Shown here one piece after another: positions 24,173-32,463 of a stretch of DNA of 64,000 nt. The stretch's first letter is position 1. Every line of letters starts with the position of its first letter. A program made the translations under genes and the position numbers. Source of the stretch: Paractinoplanes tereljensis (GTDB lineage Bacteria; Actinomycetota; Actinomycetes; Mycobacteriales; Micromonosporaceae); contig NZ_BOMY01000033.1 in the NCBI RefSeq assembly GCF_016862435.1, positions 431,907 through 495,906 on the forward strand, given 5' to 3'. The notes beneath the pieces are model-generated. The model was given only the letters and a program-made list of their open reading frames with translations. It was not told where the DNA came from and did not search any database.

Positions 24173-24679
24173 ATGCCTGGCGTGTCGGACATCACTTGGG
24201 TGCAGCTCTCCCCCGCGGTGCTGCGTGCGCTGATCGACGGGGATCTCGCGGGGGCCAGCGAGCAGGCCGGGGCGGCTTTATCGCCTTACCTGGTGGCGGA
24301 GCACTGGCTGTGGCGGATTCGCCTGGAGCAGATCGAGGGTGACCCGGCCAGCGCTGACTGGATCGCGCGGGCGGCGGTGGCCGATGGCCAGGTGGTGGGG
24401 CATGGCGGGTTCCACGGTCCGCCGGAGGGCGGGGTGGTGGAGGTCGCTTATTCGGTGGATCCGGCGTTCCGGCGGCGCGGGCATGCCAAGGCGATGCTGC
24501 GGTCGCTGCTCGAGCGGGCCGACGCGGATCCGGCGGTGACGGCGGTGCGGGCGAGTATCCGGCCGGACAACGTGGGGTCGCGGGCGACGATCGCCGGGTT
24601 CGGGTTCAGGAAGGTCGGTGAGCAGTGGGATCCGGAGGACGGCCTGGAGTACGTGTTTCTGCGTCCAGCTGCACGATGA
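24173..24679 (+). CDS. GNAT-family N-acetyltransferase
   Basis: A 168-aa acetyltransferase. The acetyl-CoA-binding motif is VVEVAYSVDPAFRRRGHAKAMLRSLLERA (R/Q-x-x-G-x-G/A variant RRRGHAKA, near residues 100-107). The C-terminal SIRPDNVGSRATIAGFGFRKVGEQWD is the usual motif B of ribosomal-protein-type GNATs. The acceptor is unknown. The ATG at 24173 is used; a GTG two codons upstream is possible. The last 74 bases overlap the 3' end of the convergent EEP-family gene, one of the longest 3' overlaps in the window. Confidence 0.82.
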   Translation: MPGVSDITWVQLSPAVLRALIDGDLAGASEQAGAALSPYLVAEHWLWRIRLEQIEGDPASADWIARAAVADGQVVGHGGFHGPPEGGVVEVAYSVDPAFRRRGHAKAMLRSLLERADADPAVTAVRASIRPDNVGSRATIAGFGFRKVGEQWDPEDGLEYVFLRPAAR

Positions 24680-25424
24680 GTGGCAGGTGGTCGGAGACGT
24701 TGGGCCGTGGGGTGCAGACCTGGAGGACGCGGCCGAGGCGGTAGCCGCGCGGGTCGGCGAGGATGTGGTCGAGCTGGGCGCGCGGTGACGGGCTGGGGAA
24801 GGTGGGTGCTTTGGCCAGGGGCCGCCAGCCGGTGACGGCGCGGACCGGGGCGGCCGGCATGTTGAGGTCGCCGAGCAGCAGGCGGGGGCCGGGCAGGGTG
24901 CGCAGGGCGCGGACGGCGTGCCGTAGTTGCCGCAGGTTCCAGCCGGGTACGAAGCTCAGGTGGGTGGTGGCGACGGTGACCGGGCCGGCCGGGGTGTCCA
25001 GGACGGCGGCGAGCAGGACCCGGGGTTCGTCCTTGAGCAGCCGGATGCCGTCGCCGGTGTAGACGGGTGAGCGGATCGGTGCGCCGGGCAGGGTGGTGAT
25101 CTGCCAGCGGATGACGGGGTATCGGCTGACCAGGGCGATGCCGTAGAGCGGGTGGGCGTTGTCGTCGTTGCTGCGCCAGGGTTGCCAGGTCTCCCCCGGG
25201 GTGCCGACGACGGCGGCGGCGAAGCGGTGGGTCCGCGCGCCGAGGGCGTCGGCGGCGATGGCGGTGAGGTCGAGCAGGCCGCTGCGGGGCTGGGCGCGGT
25301 CGACCTCCTGCAGGCCGAGGACGTCGGCGTCGAGCTCGGCGATGGCGGCGTGCACGCGGTCGGCGTGTACGGTGCCGTCGGAGAGTGACCTTCCGTGCAG
25401 CAGGTTGAAGGTGGCCAGGCGCAC
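24606..25424 (-). CDS. Endonuclease/exonuclease/phosphatase-family protein
   Basis: A 272-aa EEP-fold hydrolase. Conserved motifs in order: LATFNLLHGR (N of motif I, residue about 7), VLGLQEVDRAQPRSG (catalytic Glu, near 40), VTVATTHLSFVPGWNLRQL (His, near 152), LLLGDLNMPAAPV (GDLN, near 184), AQLDHILAD (D-H-I, near 218) and NVSDHLPLIVQL (SDH, near 246). All catalytic positions are present. The family includes metal-dependent nucleases, sphingomyelinases and phosphodiesterases; with no signal peptide it should act in the cytoplasm. TAGGGT lies 8 nt before the GTG start, suggesting leaderless expression. Confidence 0.85.
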   Translation of the reverse strand: MRLATFNLLHGRSLSDGTVHADRVHAAIAELDADVLGLQEVDRAQPRSGLLDLTAIAADALGARTHRFAAAVVGTPGETWQPWRSNDDNAHPLYGIALVSRYPVIRWQITTLPGAPIRSPVYTGDGIRLLKDEPRVLLAAVLDTPAGPVTVATTHLSFVPGWNLRQLRHAVRALRTLPGPRLLLGDLNMPAAPVRAVTGWRPLAKAPTFPSPSPRAQLDHILADPRGYRLGRVLQVCTPRPNVSDHLPLIVQLDAETRTPGRPPDPTAHRPS

Positions 25425-25554
25425 GAGTAACGACCCTACTGAACCGGGAGGCGGAGTTGTTCATCAAGTTGCTCTGCTGTTCGATGATGGTCTTCGTGTT
25501 GCTGGCTTCGCTGGGTATCTGGTTGCAGAAGCAGCGTCGCCGATAATGATCTCC

Positions 25555-26010
25555 ATGGGCGACCTTGAAGAGCTGGAAGAGCAGGAACGCGACCTCGTCT
25601 TCGACGGGTTCAGCAACGCCGATGCGTGGCGGCTGGGCTGTCTGCTGGTCGAGCTGGCCGGGGACAAGCCGGTGGCCATCGACATCCGGCGGGGTACGCA
25701 GCAGTTGTTCCATGCGGGCCTGGAGGGCAGCACCGCCGACAACGACGCGTGGATCGCCCGCAAGGTCCGGGTGGTGGAACGCTACGGTGCCTCGTCCTAC
25801 CTCGTGGGACGGCGGCTGGCGGCCAAGGGCCAGGAACTGGACGCGGGCATGGGCGTTAACCCGGCCGACTACGCCGCGCACGGCGGCGCTTTCCCGATCC
25901 GTATCCGGAATGTCGGCATAGTGGCGGTGGTCACGGTGTCGGGTCTCCCCCAGGCCGAGGATCACGCGCTGGTGGTTCAAGCACTACGCGCGTTCCGCTC
26001 TGAGCGATAG
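25555..26010 (+). CDS. Heme-degrading-domain (UPF0303/HbpS-like) protein
   Basis: A 151-aa protein of the GlcG/HbpS-like (DUF336/UPF0303) superfamily: LVFDGFSNADAWRLGCLLVELA, then PVAIDIRRGTQQLFHAGLEGSTADNDAWIARKVRVVERYGASSYLVG and GGAFPIRIRNVGIVAVVTVSGLPQAEDHALVVQAL, which is the family layout from end to end. Members include the heme-binding secreted HbpS of Streptomyces, but this one has no signal peptide, so a cytoplasmic role is likely. An in-frame ATG nine bases upstream (25546) is an alternative start. The biochemical role of UPF0303 proteins is not settled. Confidence 0.8.
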   Translation: MGDLEELEEQERDLVFDGFSNADAWRLGCLLVELAGDKPVAIDIRRGTQQLFHAGLEGSTADNDAWIARKVRVVERYGASSYLVGRRLAAKGQELDAGMGVNPADYAAHGGAFPIRIRNVGIVAVVTVSGLPQAEDHALVVQALRAFRSER

Positions 26011-26050
26011 CTCTTCCCGCCACCGCAGGCATCGGGCATGGTCGATCGCC

Positions 26051-27022
26051 ATGAGGCTCCTGGTGCTGGGTGGGTCCGGGTTCGTCGGGCGGGCGATCGC
26101 GGAGGAAGCGGTCGCCCGGGGCGATGACGTCACCGTGTTCAACCGCGGCCGGCGGGGTGCGCCGCCGGGGGTGCGGGTGGCGTTCGGTGACCGGTTGTCC
26201 CCGGACGGCCTGGCCGCCCTGAACGTCGATCAGAGCTGGGACGCGGTGATCGACACCTGGTCGGCGGGCGCCGGCGCGGTGGGCCGCACGGCCCGGCTGC
26301 TGTCCGGGCGGGCCCGGCACTACGGGTACGTGTCGAGCCGCTCGGTGTACCAGTGGGGTGCCACCATGCCGCTGACCGAGCGCACCCCGCTCGGCGACCC
26401 GCGGGACACCGGGTACGCCGGGGACAAACTGCGCGGGGAGATCGCGGCAAGCGAGTTCGACGGTCCGGTGCTGCTGGCCCGGGCCGGGCTGATCCTGGGC
26501 CCGCACGAGGACGTGGGCCGGCTGCCGTGGTGGCTGAACCGGCTGGCCCGGGGCGGCCCGACCCTCGCGCCGGGGCCGCGGGTGCTGCCGTTGCAGTACA
26601 TCGACGCCCGCGACCTGGCGATCTTCCTGCTGAACGCGGCCGGGTCCGGCCTGGCCGGCGCGTACAACCTGGTCAGCGAGCCGGGCCACACGACGATGGG
26701 TGAGTTGCTGGACATCGGTAACACGGTGACCGGCAACCGGGCGCAGCTGCGCTGGACCGACCCGTCGGTGATCAAGGCGGCCGGGATCGAGCCGTGGACG
26801 CAGCTGCCGATCTGGTTCCCGCCGGGCCCCGACCATGACTTCCTGCACCGGGCGGACGTGTCCAAGGCTCTGGGGGCGGGGTTGCGGTGCCGGCCGGTGT
26901 ACGACACGGTCGCCGACACGTGGCAGTGGATGCGGTCGCTGACCGGGGAGGCGCCGCTGCGCGCGGACCGTTCCCCGGTCGGTCTCGACCCGGCACTCGA
27001 GCAGAAGGTGCTAGGCGAGTAA
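26051..27022 (+). CDS. NAD-dependent epimerase/reductase (extended SDR)
   Basis: A 323-aa extended short-chain dehydrogenase. The N-terminal dinucleotide motif LVLGGSGFVGRAIAEEAVARG lies at about 3-23. AVIDTWSAGAGAVGR is followed by YGYVSSRSVYQWG near residue 100, standing in for the usual Ser/Tyr-x-x-x-Lys region. A clear YxxxK is not at the classical spacing: TGYAGDKLRGE near 122 supplies a Tyr and a Lys. The protein may therefore be an atypical reductase rather than a sugar epimerase. Downstream segments (QYIDARDLAIFLLNAAGSGLAGAYNLVSEPGHTTMGELL) are typical of the family. Its end overlaps the convergent threonine dehydratase gene by 12 bp. Confidence 0.82.
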   Translation: MRLLVLGGSGFVGRAIAEEAVARGDDVTVFNRGRRGAPPGVRVAFGDRLSPDGLAALNVDQSWDAVIDTWSAGAGAVGRTARLLSGRARHYGYVSSRSVYQWGATMPLTERTPLGDPRDTGYAGDKLRGEIAASEFDGPVLLARAGLILGPHEDVGRLPWWLNRLARGGPTLAPGPRVLPLQYIDARDLAIFLLNAAGSGLAGAYNLVSEPGHTTMGELLDIGNTVTGNRAQLRWTDPSVIKAAGIEPWTQLPIWFPPGPDHDFLHRADVSKALGAGLRCRPVYDTVADTWQWMRSLTGEAPLRADRSPVGLDPALEQKVLGE

Positions 27023-27970
27023 CTGGGCCAGGCGGGCCGCGCCGACGTTGCCGCCGGAGAGGATCACGCCGATCCGGGCCGGGGCGGGGTCGAGGCGGCC
27101 GGCGAGCAGGGCGGCCAGGCCGGACGCGCCGCTGGGTTCCAGGACGGTCTTGAGGCGGTCGACGGCGAAGCGCAGCGCGTCGACGATCTCCTCGTCGCTG
27201 ACCAGGACGATTTCATCGACGAGTCGGCGGTTGACGCCGAAGGTCAACGAACCGGGGATGGAGGCGGCCTGCCCGTCGGCGATGGTGCGCGGCACCGGAA
27301 TGCTGACCCGCTCCCCCGCCTCCAAGGAGCGCTTGGTGTCGTCGCCCAGCGCCGGCTCGACGCCGACGACCCGGATGCCCGGCTGCAGGCCCTTGGCCGC
27401 GGTGGCACTGCCGGCGATCAACCCACCCCCACCGACGGGTACGACGAGGGTGTCCAGGTCGCCGACCTCTTCGAGGAGTTCGAGGGCGGCGGTGCCCTGC
27501 CCGGCCATCACGTCCGGGTGCTCGTACGGCGGGATCAGGGTCAGCCCCCGGTCGGAGGCGAGTTTGGCGCCGATCTCCTCGCGGTTCTCGGTGTACCGGT
27601 CGTAGGTGACGATCTCGGCGCCGTAGCCGGCCACCGCGTCGAGCTTGGCGGCCGGGGTGTCGGCGGGCATCAGGATCACCGCGGTGCTGCCCAGTTCCCG
27701 GGCGGCCAGGGCGACGGCCTGCGCGTGGTTGCCGGAGGAGTAGGCGGCGATGCCCCGGGCGAGTTCGGCCGGGCTGAGCTTGGCGATGGCGTTGTAGGCG
27801 CCGCGGAACTTGAACGCGCCGATCCGCTGCAGGTTCTCCGCCTTCAGGTACACCCGCGCGCCGACCAGGGCGTCGAGGGTGCGCGACCGCAGTACCGGGG
27901 TGCGGTGGGTGGCACCGGCGATCCGGTGGGCGGCGTCGCGGATGTCCTGCAGGCTCACTGTTTCGGTCAC
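27011..27970 (-). CDS. Threonine/serine dehydratase, PLP-dependent
   Basis: A 319-aa fold-type II PLP enzyme. The Schiff-base lysine is in GAFKFRGAYNAI (residue about 54). The SSGNHAQAVALAA substrate loop is near 78, the Gly-rich phosphate loop VVPVGGGGLIAGSA near 178, and the C-terminal ILSGGNVGAARLAQLLA. It lacks the regulatory ACT domain of biosynthetic IlvA, so it is the short catabolic or serine-racemase-like class, converting L-threonine or L-serine to the 2-oxo acid and ammonia. GTG start at 27970 with TAGGAT 8 nt upstream, a likely leaderless transcript. Confidence 0.88.
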   Translation of the reverse strand: MTETVSLQDIRDAAHRIAGATHRTPVLRSRTLDALVGARVYLKAENLQRIGAFKFRGAYNAIAKLSPAELARGIAAYSSGNHAQAVALAARELGSTAVILMPADTPAAKLDAVAGYGAEIVTYDRYTENREEIGAKLASDRGLTLIPPYEHPDVMAGQGTAALELLEEVGDLDTLVVPVGGGGLIAGSATAAKGLQPGIRVVGVEPALGDDTKRSLEAGERVSIPVPRTIADGQAASIPGSLTFGVNRRLVDEIVLVSDEEIVDALRFAVDRLKTVLEPSGASGLAALLAGRLDPAPARIGVILSGGNVGAARLAQLLA

Positions 27971-28008
27971 GGCCCCTGATCCTACGAGTGGATCACAAGG
28001 GCAGGGGT

Positions 28009-28860
28009 TCACGCGGCGATCAGGTGGCGCTCCCCATACGCGTCGGTCGCGGACAAACGGGACGCGACGGTGCTGCGGGCGGCGATCTGCGCGGCGTAGA
28101 CGGCGCGGCGGCGGGCGACGCAGCCGTCCTTGGGGGCGGCGGTCTCCTGCTGCTCCATGTGGGTGGCCAGGCCGTCCTTGAGCAGGGCGAGGGCCTCGGT
28201 GCGCAGCTGCGACACCCGGGACTCGGTGACGCCGAGCTCGGCGGCGACCTCGGACAGCGGGCGCTCCTGCAGGAAGGAGGCCTCGACGACGAACCGCAGG
28301 CGCTCCGGCAGGACCGCGACGGCGTCGTGCAGGTAACCGACCCGCTCGCGGTGCAGCAGCATCTCCTCGGGGTTCAGGGAGGTCTCGGTGACCATGTCGT
28401 CGGAGCTGGTGGCGAAGCCCTGCAGGGACAGCACGGCGGCGCGCTGCACGTCGTCGTCGACGTTGGCCAGCTCGGCGACCGCCACGCCAAGAAGTGAAGC
28501 GAGCTCGGTCGGGGTGGGGGTGCGGCCCAGCTGGGTGGTGAGTTCCTGGCGGGCCACGTCGGCGCGGCGGGCCCGGGCGCGGACCGAGCGGGTCGCCCAG
28601 TCCATGCCGCGCAGCTCGTCGAGCAGGGCGCCGCGCACCCGCATGGCGGCGAACTTGCCGAACGGGATGCCACGCTCGGTGTCGAACGCCTTGGCCGCGG
28701 TCACCAGGGCGGTGTAGCCGGCCGAGGCGAGGTCGTCGCGGTGCACGTGCGGCGGAACCTTGAACAGCATCTCGCGGACCATGTGGCCGACCAGGGCCAT
28801 GTTCTCGCGGATCAGGTTCTCCTGCTCGCGGGTAACGGTCTTGATAGCGGCGCTGCTCAT
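28009..28860 (-). CDS. RNA polymerase sigma factor, FliA/WhiG type
   Basis: A 283-aa group 3 sigma factor. Region 2: ENMALVGHMVREMLFKVPPH, then RDDLASAGYTALVTAAKAFDTERGIPFGKFAAMRVRGALLDELRGMDWATRS (residues about 18-95), the FliA/WhiG hallmark. Region 3: ELTTQLGRTPTPTELASLLGV. Region 4: LPERLRFVVEASFLQERPLSEVAAELGVTESRVSQLRTEALALL (about 185-228). A further 50-residue basic tail follows, longer than in typical FliA. In Actinoplanes such factors drive flagellar and sporangiospore genes; no flagellar genes are adjacent, so this is an orphan copy. No anti-sigma gene is visible next to it. Confidence 0.9.
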   Translation of the reverse strand: MSSAAIKTVTREQENLIRENMALVGHMVREMLFKVPPHVHRDDLASAGYTALVTAAKAFDTERGIPFGKFAAMRVRGALLDELRGMDWATRSVRARARRADVARQELTTQLGRTPTPTELASLLGVAVAELANVDDDVQRAAVLSLQGFATSSDDMVTETSLNPEEMLLHRERVGYLHDAVAVLPERLRFVVEASFLQERPLSEVAAELGVTESRVSQLRTEALALLKDGLATHMEQQETAAPKDGCVARRRAVYAAQIAARSTVASRLSATDAYGERHLIAA

Positions 28861-28963
28861 GTTCGGTTCCCCCCGTTGTTGGCTGCGGGGTGAACTTTTC
28901 GTTGCGCCGGGTGCAGGTAGTGGTCACTCTCGGTTGCGAACCGGTAGCGCCGGGAAATTTATC

Positions 28964-29575
28964 TCAAGTAAGCAGCCAGCCGTTATCCAAAGCGAGCCGG
29001 ACGGCTTCGGCCCGGGTGCGGGCGCCGGTCTTGCCGATCGCGCTGGACAGGTGGTTGCGCACGGTCCCTTCGGAAAGCCGCAGGTCACGGGCGATATCGG
29101 CGACCGTTCCGCCGTCCCGGGCGGCCCTCAGCACGTCGCTCTCCCGGTCGGTCAGCGGCGATTCGCCCTGCGCCAGGGACTGGGCCGCAAGTTCAGGATC
29201 AACAACCCGCAGCCCTTCGTGTACGCGGCGGACGGCGTCGGCGAGTTGCCGGGCCGGGGTGTCCTTGACGATGAATCCGCTGGCTCCGGCGGCCATCGCC
29301 TGACGCAGGTAACCGGCCCGGCCGAAGGTGGTCACCATCAACACCTTCACCGCGGGTAACGCCCGGCGCAGTTCCCGGGCGGCGGCGACCCCGTCGAGGC
29401 CGGGCATCTCCACGTCCAGCAGCGCCACGTCGATGTCGTGGTCGCGGGCGGCGGCGAGGACCTCGTCGCCGCGGCCGACCTCGGCGACGACCTTGAGGTC
29501 GGCCTCCATGTCGAGCAGGGCCGCCATCGCGCCGCGAACGAGGGCCTGGTCGTCGGCCAGCAACAGTTTGATCAT
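28964..29575 (-). CDS. NarL/DesR-type response regulator
   Basis: A 203-aa two-component regulator. Receiver domain 1-120: acidic pocket LLADDQ, phospho-acceptor Asp in DVALLDVEMPGLDG (near residue 54), Thr in VLMVTTFGRAGYL and Lys in GFIVKDTP. The C-terminal LuxR/GerE HTH is SPLTDRESDVLRAARDGGTV, then ADIARDLRLSEGTVRNHLSSAIGKTG. It overlaps the histidine kinase gene by 4 bp and is the last gene of a run that starts with the ABC exporter, so it probably controls this exporter or cell-envelope genes on receipt of a membrane signal. Confidence 0.92.
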   Translation of the reverse strand: MIKLLLADDQALVRGAMAALLDMEADLKVVAEVGRGDEVLAAARDHDIDVALLDVEMPGLDGVAAARELRRALPAVKVLMVTTFGRAGYLRQAMAAGASGFIVKDTPARQLADAVRRVHEGLRVVDPELAAQSLAQGESPLTDRESDVLRAARDGGTVADIARDLRLSEGTVRNHLSSAIGKTGARTRAEAVRLALDNGWLLT

Positions 29576-30675
29576 GAGGGGACCTCCACGCGTACCCGGA
29601 ATCCCGGCTGGTCGGACCGTCGGCCGACGGTGAGTTGAGCGCCGAGTGCGTCGGCCCGCCGGCGTAGCCCGGCCAGGCCCTGGCCGTCGGCCGAGGCGGT
29701 GGTGCCGCCGGTGCCGTCGTCGAGGATCTCCACGACGGTGGGGCTCAGGTGCACGGCGGCGTGGCTGGCCCGGCTGTGCCGGACGATGTTGGTGACGGCC
29801 TCGCGGATCGTCCAGGCGAACAGTTCCCGGTTGCGGCTGGGGATCTCGTCGGCGGCACCGGGAAGCACAGCCTCGACGTTAGCGGCCGCGAGGGCCTCGC
29901 GGGCGGCGGCGATCTCCCCCGGCAGCGAGATGCCGCGGACGCCCATCGCGGTGGACCGGACGTCGGCGAGGGCGTCGCGGGCCAGGGACTCCAGGTCGGC
30001 GAGTTCCCGGCGGGCGCGGTCCAGGTCGACGTCGAGCAGTCGCTGGGCGAGTTCGGCCTTGACGGTGACGACGGTGAGCGAGTGGCCGAGGATGTCGTGC
30101 AGGTCGGCGGCGATCCGGGCCCGTTCGTTCTGCACGGCCAGGTCGGCGATCTCCTGCTGGGCGTCGACCAGCCGGCCCTGCCGCAGGGTGGCGAGCCGGA
30201 AGCCCCAGGTGGCCAGGGAACCGAGCAGGACGGCCAGGCCGTACCCGTTGTCGGCCCAGCCGGGCACCACCGCGGGCAGGATCTCGGCGGTGGCTCCCAG
30301 CAGCACGGCGAGCGGTACGGCGGCGGCGAACGGGAGGCTGATCATGCCGAACGCGGCGATGTACACCAGGCAGGTCAGGGCGTGCGCGCCGGCGCCGGGG
30401 ATCTGCAGGCCGAACAGGGCCAGCATGACCGCGACGCCCAGGCCCGCCCGCAGGGTGTATCCGGCGGGTGGGTTCGGGGCGCTGCGGATCATGCTGGCCA
30501 GCCGGACCATGAACAGGTAGGTGCCGGCGAACAGGACCACGGCGACCAGGCCGGTAACCCGCCACGGCAGGTTGGGCTGTTTCAGCAGCTGACCGATGGT
30601 GTCGAGGAGGTAGAACAGCCAGATCGCGGCGAAGACCCAGCCGTGCCGCCAGCCCGAGTAGGGAGCCATGGTCAT
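29572..30675 (-). CDS. Sensor histidine kinase, DesK-type (HisKA_3)
   Basis: A 367-aa membrane kinase. Five or six hydrophobic helices fill residues about 10-155 without a sizeable extracytoplasmic domain, the architecture of kinases that sense from within the membrane. HisKA_3 dimerisation: NERARIAADLHDILGHSLTVVTVKAEL, phospho-accepting His near residue 187. HATPase: FAWTIREAVTNIVRHSRASHAAVHL, then DDGTGG and GQGLAGLRRRADALGAQL. Neighbours are an ABC-2 permease (stop 4 bp away) and the response regulator (4-bp overlap). Kinase-ABC pairs of this design usually respond to drugs or membrane stress; the ligand is unknown. Confidence 0.9.
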   Translation of the reverse strand: MTMAPYSGWRHGWVFAAIWLFYLLDTIGQLLKQPNLPWRVTGLVAVVLFAGTYLFMVRLASMIRSAPNPPAGYTLRAGLGVAVMLALFGLQIPGAGAHALTCLVYIAAFGMISLPFAAAVPLAVLLGATAEILPAVVPGWADNGYGLAVLLGSLATWGFRLATLRQGRLVDAQQEIADLAVQNERARIAADLHDILGHSLTVVTVKAELAQRLLDVDLDRARRELADLESLARDALADVRSTAMGVRGISLPGEIAAAREALAAANVEAVLPGAADEIPSRNRELFAWTIREAVTNIVRHSRASHAAVHLSPTVVEILDDGTGGTTASADGQGLAGLRRRADALGAQLTVGRRSDQPGFRVRVEVPS

Positions 30676-30679
30676 GAGG

Positions 30680-31456
30680 CTAGACGCGGGCCGTGTCGCG
30701 GCGGAAACGCCACATGGCGCCCGCCGAGAACAGGGCGGTCCAGACGACCACGTTCAGGACGGCGATCCACAGGGTGCCGTCGTGCACCAGCGGGTAGCGG
30801 GCGATCTCGCCGACCCCGTACACCGGGGTGAACTTGGCGATGGTGGCGAACGTGTGGCCGAACGTGTCGACCGGGGCGAACAGGCCACCGGCGAACGACA
30901 GCACGGCCAGGACCGGGCCGAGGATCTGCATGACGTTCTCGCTGGGCAGCAGGTATCCCATGAACAGGCCGAACGCGGCGAACACCAGGGCGCACACCCA
31001 GGCCAGCAGGCCGCACAGGATCCAGGCGTGAGCCGGCAGCTGCGCCCCCGACACCGCTCCCACCGCGAATGCCACCGCCACCGACACGAACCCGATGATC
31101 ATCGCGAGGACGAGTTTCACGGCGATGTAGGCGACCGGTTTGAGGGGGGTCAGTCGTAGCTGCCGGCTCCACCCGGCGGCGCGTTCGATGCTGACCATCG
31201 CGCCGCCGCTCGTGGTGGCCAGCATCGCGCCGTAGACGGCCATGCTGACCAGGATGTATCCGGTGACGTTGCCGCCGCCGATGCGTTCGCTGCGGTTGCT
31301 GGCGTTGGTGCCGAACAGCAGGAAGAACACCGCCGGCATGATCAGGGTGAACACCACGGTGCGGCGGTTGCGCATCATCCGCCGCAGCTCGAGCCGGATC
31401 ATGCCGAGGTTGAAGCCGCCGAAGCGGGGCAGGTTCCGGGCAGCCACGGTCGTCAT
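30680..31456 (-). CDS. ABC-2 type permease (locus B)
   Basis: A 258-aa membrane protein with about six helices. It begins FNLGMIRLELRRMMRNRRTVVFTLIMPAVFFLLFG, the standard ABC-2 N-terminus. Next come YILVSMAVYGAMLATTSGGAMVSIERAAGWSRQLRLTPL, with the cytoplasmic coupling segment, a run of hydrophobic helices, and the late LAVLSFAGGLFAPVDTFGHTFATIAKFTPVYGV segment seen in drug exporters. It overlaps the ATPase gene by 4 bp and precedes the kinase gene by 4 bp, so exporter and two-component system are one unit. Substrate unknown. Confidence 0.88.
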   Translation of the reverse strand: MTTVAARNLPRFGGFNLGMIRLELRRMMRNRRTVVFTLIMPAVFFLLFGTNASNRSERIGGGNVTGYILVSMAVYGAMLATTSGGAMVSIERAAGWSRQLRLTPLKPVAYIAVKLVLAMIIGFVSVAVAFAVGAVSGAQLPAHAWILCGLLAWVCALVFAAFGLFMGYLLPSENVMQILGPVLAVLSFAGGLFAPVDTFGHTFATIAKFTPVYGVGEIARYPLVHDGTLWIAVLNVVVWTALFSAGAMWRFRRDTARV

Positions 31457-32403
31457 CGGGTGCTCCCGGCGTCGTCGGCGGTCAGGGTGAGGAAGGCTTC
31501 TTCGAGGTTCCGCGAGGTGATCTCCAGGTCGCGCGCGGGCGTCGACGTGAGCAGATACCGGGCAATCGAGTCGGTGTCGCGGCCGTGCAGGTAAACCGTG
31601 TCGCCACGGACCTCTGCGGTGTCGACCCCCGCGATCGCCCGCAGATCCTCCTCAAGAGCGCCAGGCAGGGTCGCCCGCACGGTACGGCCTGAGGCCAGCG
31701 CCTTGACGGAGGAGGCCGTACCGTCGGCGACGATCTGGCCGCGCCGTACGAAGACGACCCGGTCCGCGTACGCGTCGGCCTCTTCCAGGTAGTGGGTGGC
31801 GAAGATGACGGTGCGGCCACCGGCCGCGTCCCGGCGGATCGCCTGCCAGAAGTCGTGCCGCCCACCGACGTCCATACCGGTGGTGGGTTCGTCGAGGATC
31901 AGCAGCTCCGGGTCGGGCAGCAACGCCATCGCGAACCGCAGCCGCTGCTGCTGCCCGCCCGAGCACTTGCCGACCAGGCGTTTGCCGATGTCGGCGATCC
32001 CGGCCCGGTCCAGGGCCTCGCCGACGGTCGACGGCGGTTTGCCGAACAGCACCGCGGTCAGCTTGACGGTCTCCTCGACCGTGTAGTCCTTGAGCAGCCC
32101 GCCGGTCTGCATGACCGCCGAGACCAGGCCGAGCGCGACCGCGTCGTGCGGCTTACGCCCGTACACCCGGATGTTTCCCTCGGTGGGCTGGGCGAGTCCG
32201 AGGAGCATGTCGACCGTGGTGGTCTTGCCGGCCCCGTTGGGGCCGAGCAGGGCGACCACCTCGCCGGGCCGGATCTGCAGGTTGATGCCGTCGACGGCGG
32301 TGACCGGGCCGTAGCGTTTGACCACGCCGTCGAGGTCGACGGCGAGATCCGCGGTGTCGCGGTCCGTGGTGCCGGGTGATGCGGTGAGGGTCATGGGAAT
32401 CAT
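31453..32403 (-). CDS. ABC transporter ATP-binding protein (locus B)
   Basis: A 316-aa ATPase of the drug-export type. Walker A LLGPNGAGKTTTVDMLLG is near residue 50. Signature CSGGQQQRLRFAMALL is near 145 and Walker B PELLILDEPTTGMD near 165. The H-loop is FATHYLEEAD. A C-terminal extension of about 80 residues (VRATLPGALEEDLRAIAGVD) is typical of DrrA-like proteins. MDVGGRHDFW after Walker B parallels the locus A ATPase. Two in-frame ATGs (32403, 32394) fit; 32403 is used. It follows the fused HTH-Clp_N gene by 60 bp in the same direction, so it may be read from that promoter. Confidence 0.9.
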   Translation of the reverse strand: MIPMTLTASPGTTDRDTADLAVDLDGVVKRYGPVTAVDGINLQIRPGEVVALLGPNGAGKTTTVDMLLGLAQPTEGNIRVYGRKPHDAVALGLVSAVMQTGGLLKDYTVEETVKLTAVLFGKPPSTVGEALDRAGIADIGKRLVGKCSGGQQQRLRFAMALLPDPELLILDEPTTGMDVGGRHDFWQAIRRDAAGGRTVIFATHYLEEADAYADRVVFVRRGQIVADGTASSVKALASGRTVRATLPGALEEDLRAIAGVDTAEVRGDTVYLHGRDTDSIARYLLTSTPARDLEITSRNLEEAFLTLTADDAGSTR

Positions 32404-32463
32404 CGTGGTCGGCCCGGGTTGCCGGGCCGGGGGCCACGCGTCATCTGTTGCCCATGACAAACG

